Below are positions 12,127-12,419 of a stretch of 12,419 nt of DNA, in pieces. Origin of the DNA: Pseudomonadota bacterium (GTDB lineage: Bacteria > Pseudomonadota > Gammaproteobacteria > Xanthomonadales > Rhodanobacteraceae); contig JAEYZH010000175.1 in the NCBI GenBank assembly GCA_023430685.1, positions 1 to 12,419 on the forward strand. Direction: 5' to 3'. Every line of letters begins with the position of its first letter. The stretch's first letter is position 1. Under the pieces are notes generated by a model, which saw nothing but the letters and a program-made list of their open reading frames with translations, did no database searches and was not told the DNA's origin. Position numbers and translations under genes: made by a program.

Positions 12127-12138
12127 CCTCCGCAACAT

Positions 12139-12160
12139 GCGCGCCCACGCGAACCACCCC
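12139..12160. repeat. Truncated remnant of the 91-bp element
   Basis: TGCGCGCCCACGCGAACC here, 13 bp after the ampE stop, matches the right-hand end plus linker of the next unit (GTGCGCGCCCACGCGAACCC at about 12240-12259). It therefore looks like the end of a deleted or degenerate unit at the left edge of the second array. Confidence 0.55.
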
Positions 12161-12419
12161 GTAGGAGCCCACCCTGTGGGCGATCCGCGCAGGAAACCGG
12201 CCGCTCGGGGTATTCGGATTCCCGCGATCGCGCACAGCGTGCGCGCCCACGCGAACCCTCATCCGCTGGAGCCCACCCTGTGGGCGATCCGCGCAGGAAA
12301 CCGGTTGTTCGCGTGGAATCGGATTCCCGCTATCGCGCACAGGGTGCGCTCCTACGTTAGCCGCCCGTGTAGAAGCCCACCCTGTGGGCGATCCGCGCAG
12401 GAAACCGGTTGTCCGCGGG
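12161..12419. repeat. Second array of 91-bp palindromic elements (runs off the window)
   Basis: Units lie at 12161-12250 (90 bp), 12265-12355 (91 bp) and from 12369 to the window end (incomplete), with linkers of 14 and 13 bp that resemble but do not equal the 16-bp linker of the array at 5532-5943. The left-hand REP (GAGCCCACCCTGTGGGCGAT) is nearly invariant. The outer arms are eroded: GCTGGAG in unit 2, GTAGAAG in unit 3, and GCGCCCAC in place of GCTCCTAC at the end of unit 1. All three have the AGGAAACCGG internal sequence found only in the first unit of the other array. It occupies the whole region after ampE, where I see no gene. Confidence 0.92.

Noticed and set aside
9997..12138. A 713-codon open frame on the minus strand opposite nudC and ampE
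   Set aside because: Both plus-strand genes have clear family motifs across the region. The minus frame encodes an Arg/Glu/Ala-rich, low-complexity product, which is the usual shadow of high-GC codon bias.

Overview
The window looks like chromosomal DNA from a high-GC gammaproteobacterium of the Xanthomonadales/Lysobacterales (Xanthomonadaceae or Rhodanobacteraceae type). The basis is the Xanthomonas-like RppH sequence, the neighbourhood of a DUF6776-like gene, bactofilin and erpA, and the GTAGGAGC-type intergenic palindromes that are abundant in that order. I name no genus. All family assignments come from recognising motifs by eye; no database search was possible.

Region 1 (1-3343) is the 3' end of a phage-defence operon resembling BREX type 3. 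It holds the C-terminal part of an SNF2-like helicase (cut by the window edge), a complete PglZ alkaline-phosphatase-fold protein, and a small last gene in the position of brxA. All three are joined by ATGA stop/start overlaps. This region is visibly more AT-rich than the rest and stops 4 nt from the 3' end of a tRNA-Met gene (3348-3424, minus strand), which suggests a genomic island sitting against a tRNA.

Region 2 (3425-5946) returns to core-genome DNA. It holds a strong tRNA promoter, a four-unit array of 42-bp hairpin repeats, rppH (RNA 5' pyrophosphohydrolase), then an iron-storage pair: bfd under a promoter overlapped by a Fur box, and bfr with complete ferroxidase and haem ligands. The gaps are filled with palindromic repeats, including a 4 x 107-bp array between the converging ends of bfr and the next gene.

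Region 3 (5947-8523) is on the minus strand: a GGDEF/EAL-like protein whose catalytic residues are largely lost, preceded by hemJ (protoporphyrinogen oxidase). The divergent gap upstream of hemJ contains a G9 tract and a long inverted repeat.

Region 4 (8524-12126) is on the plus strand: a membrane-anchored coiled-coil protein (DUF6776-like) overlapping a bactofilin gene, erpA (Fe-S carrier), nudC (NAD-capped RNA/NADH pyrophosphatase) and ampE. From 12139 to the end, the same 91-bp palindromic element seen after bfr returns as another array.

The core part has an iron/haem/Fe-S flavour (bfd, bfr, hemJ, erpA) and carries two Nudix enzymes that act on RNA 5' ends (rppH, nudC), but these are separate transcription units. 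The most notable non-coding feature is the density of at least four families of intergenic hairpin repeats. In two families the copies differ by compensatory base changes, so the structures may be maintained. I did not find a clearly new multi-gene system; the leads most worth following are the BREX/tRNA junction, the covarying repeats and the degenerate c-di-GMP protein.
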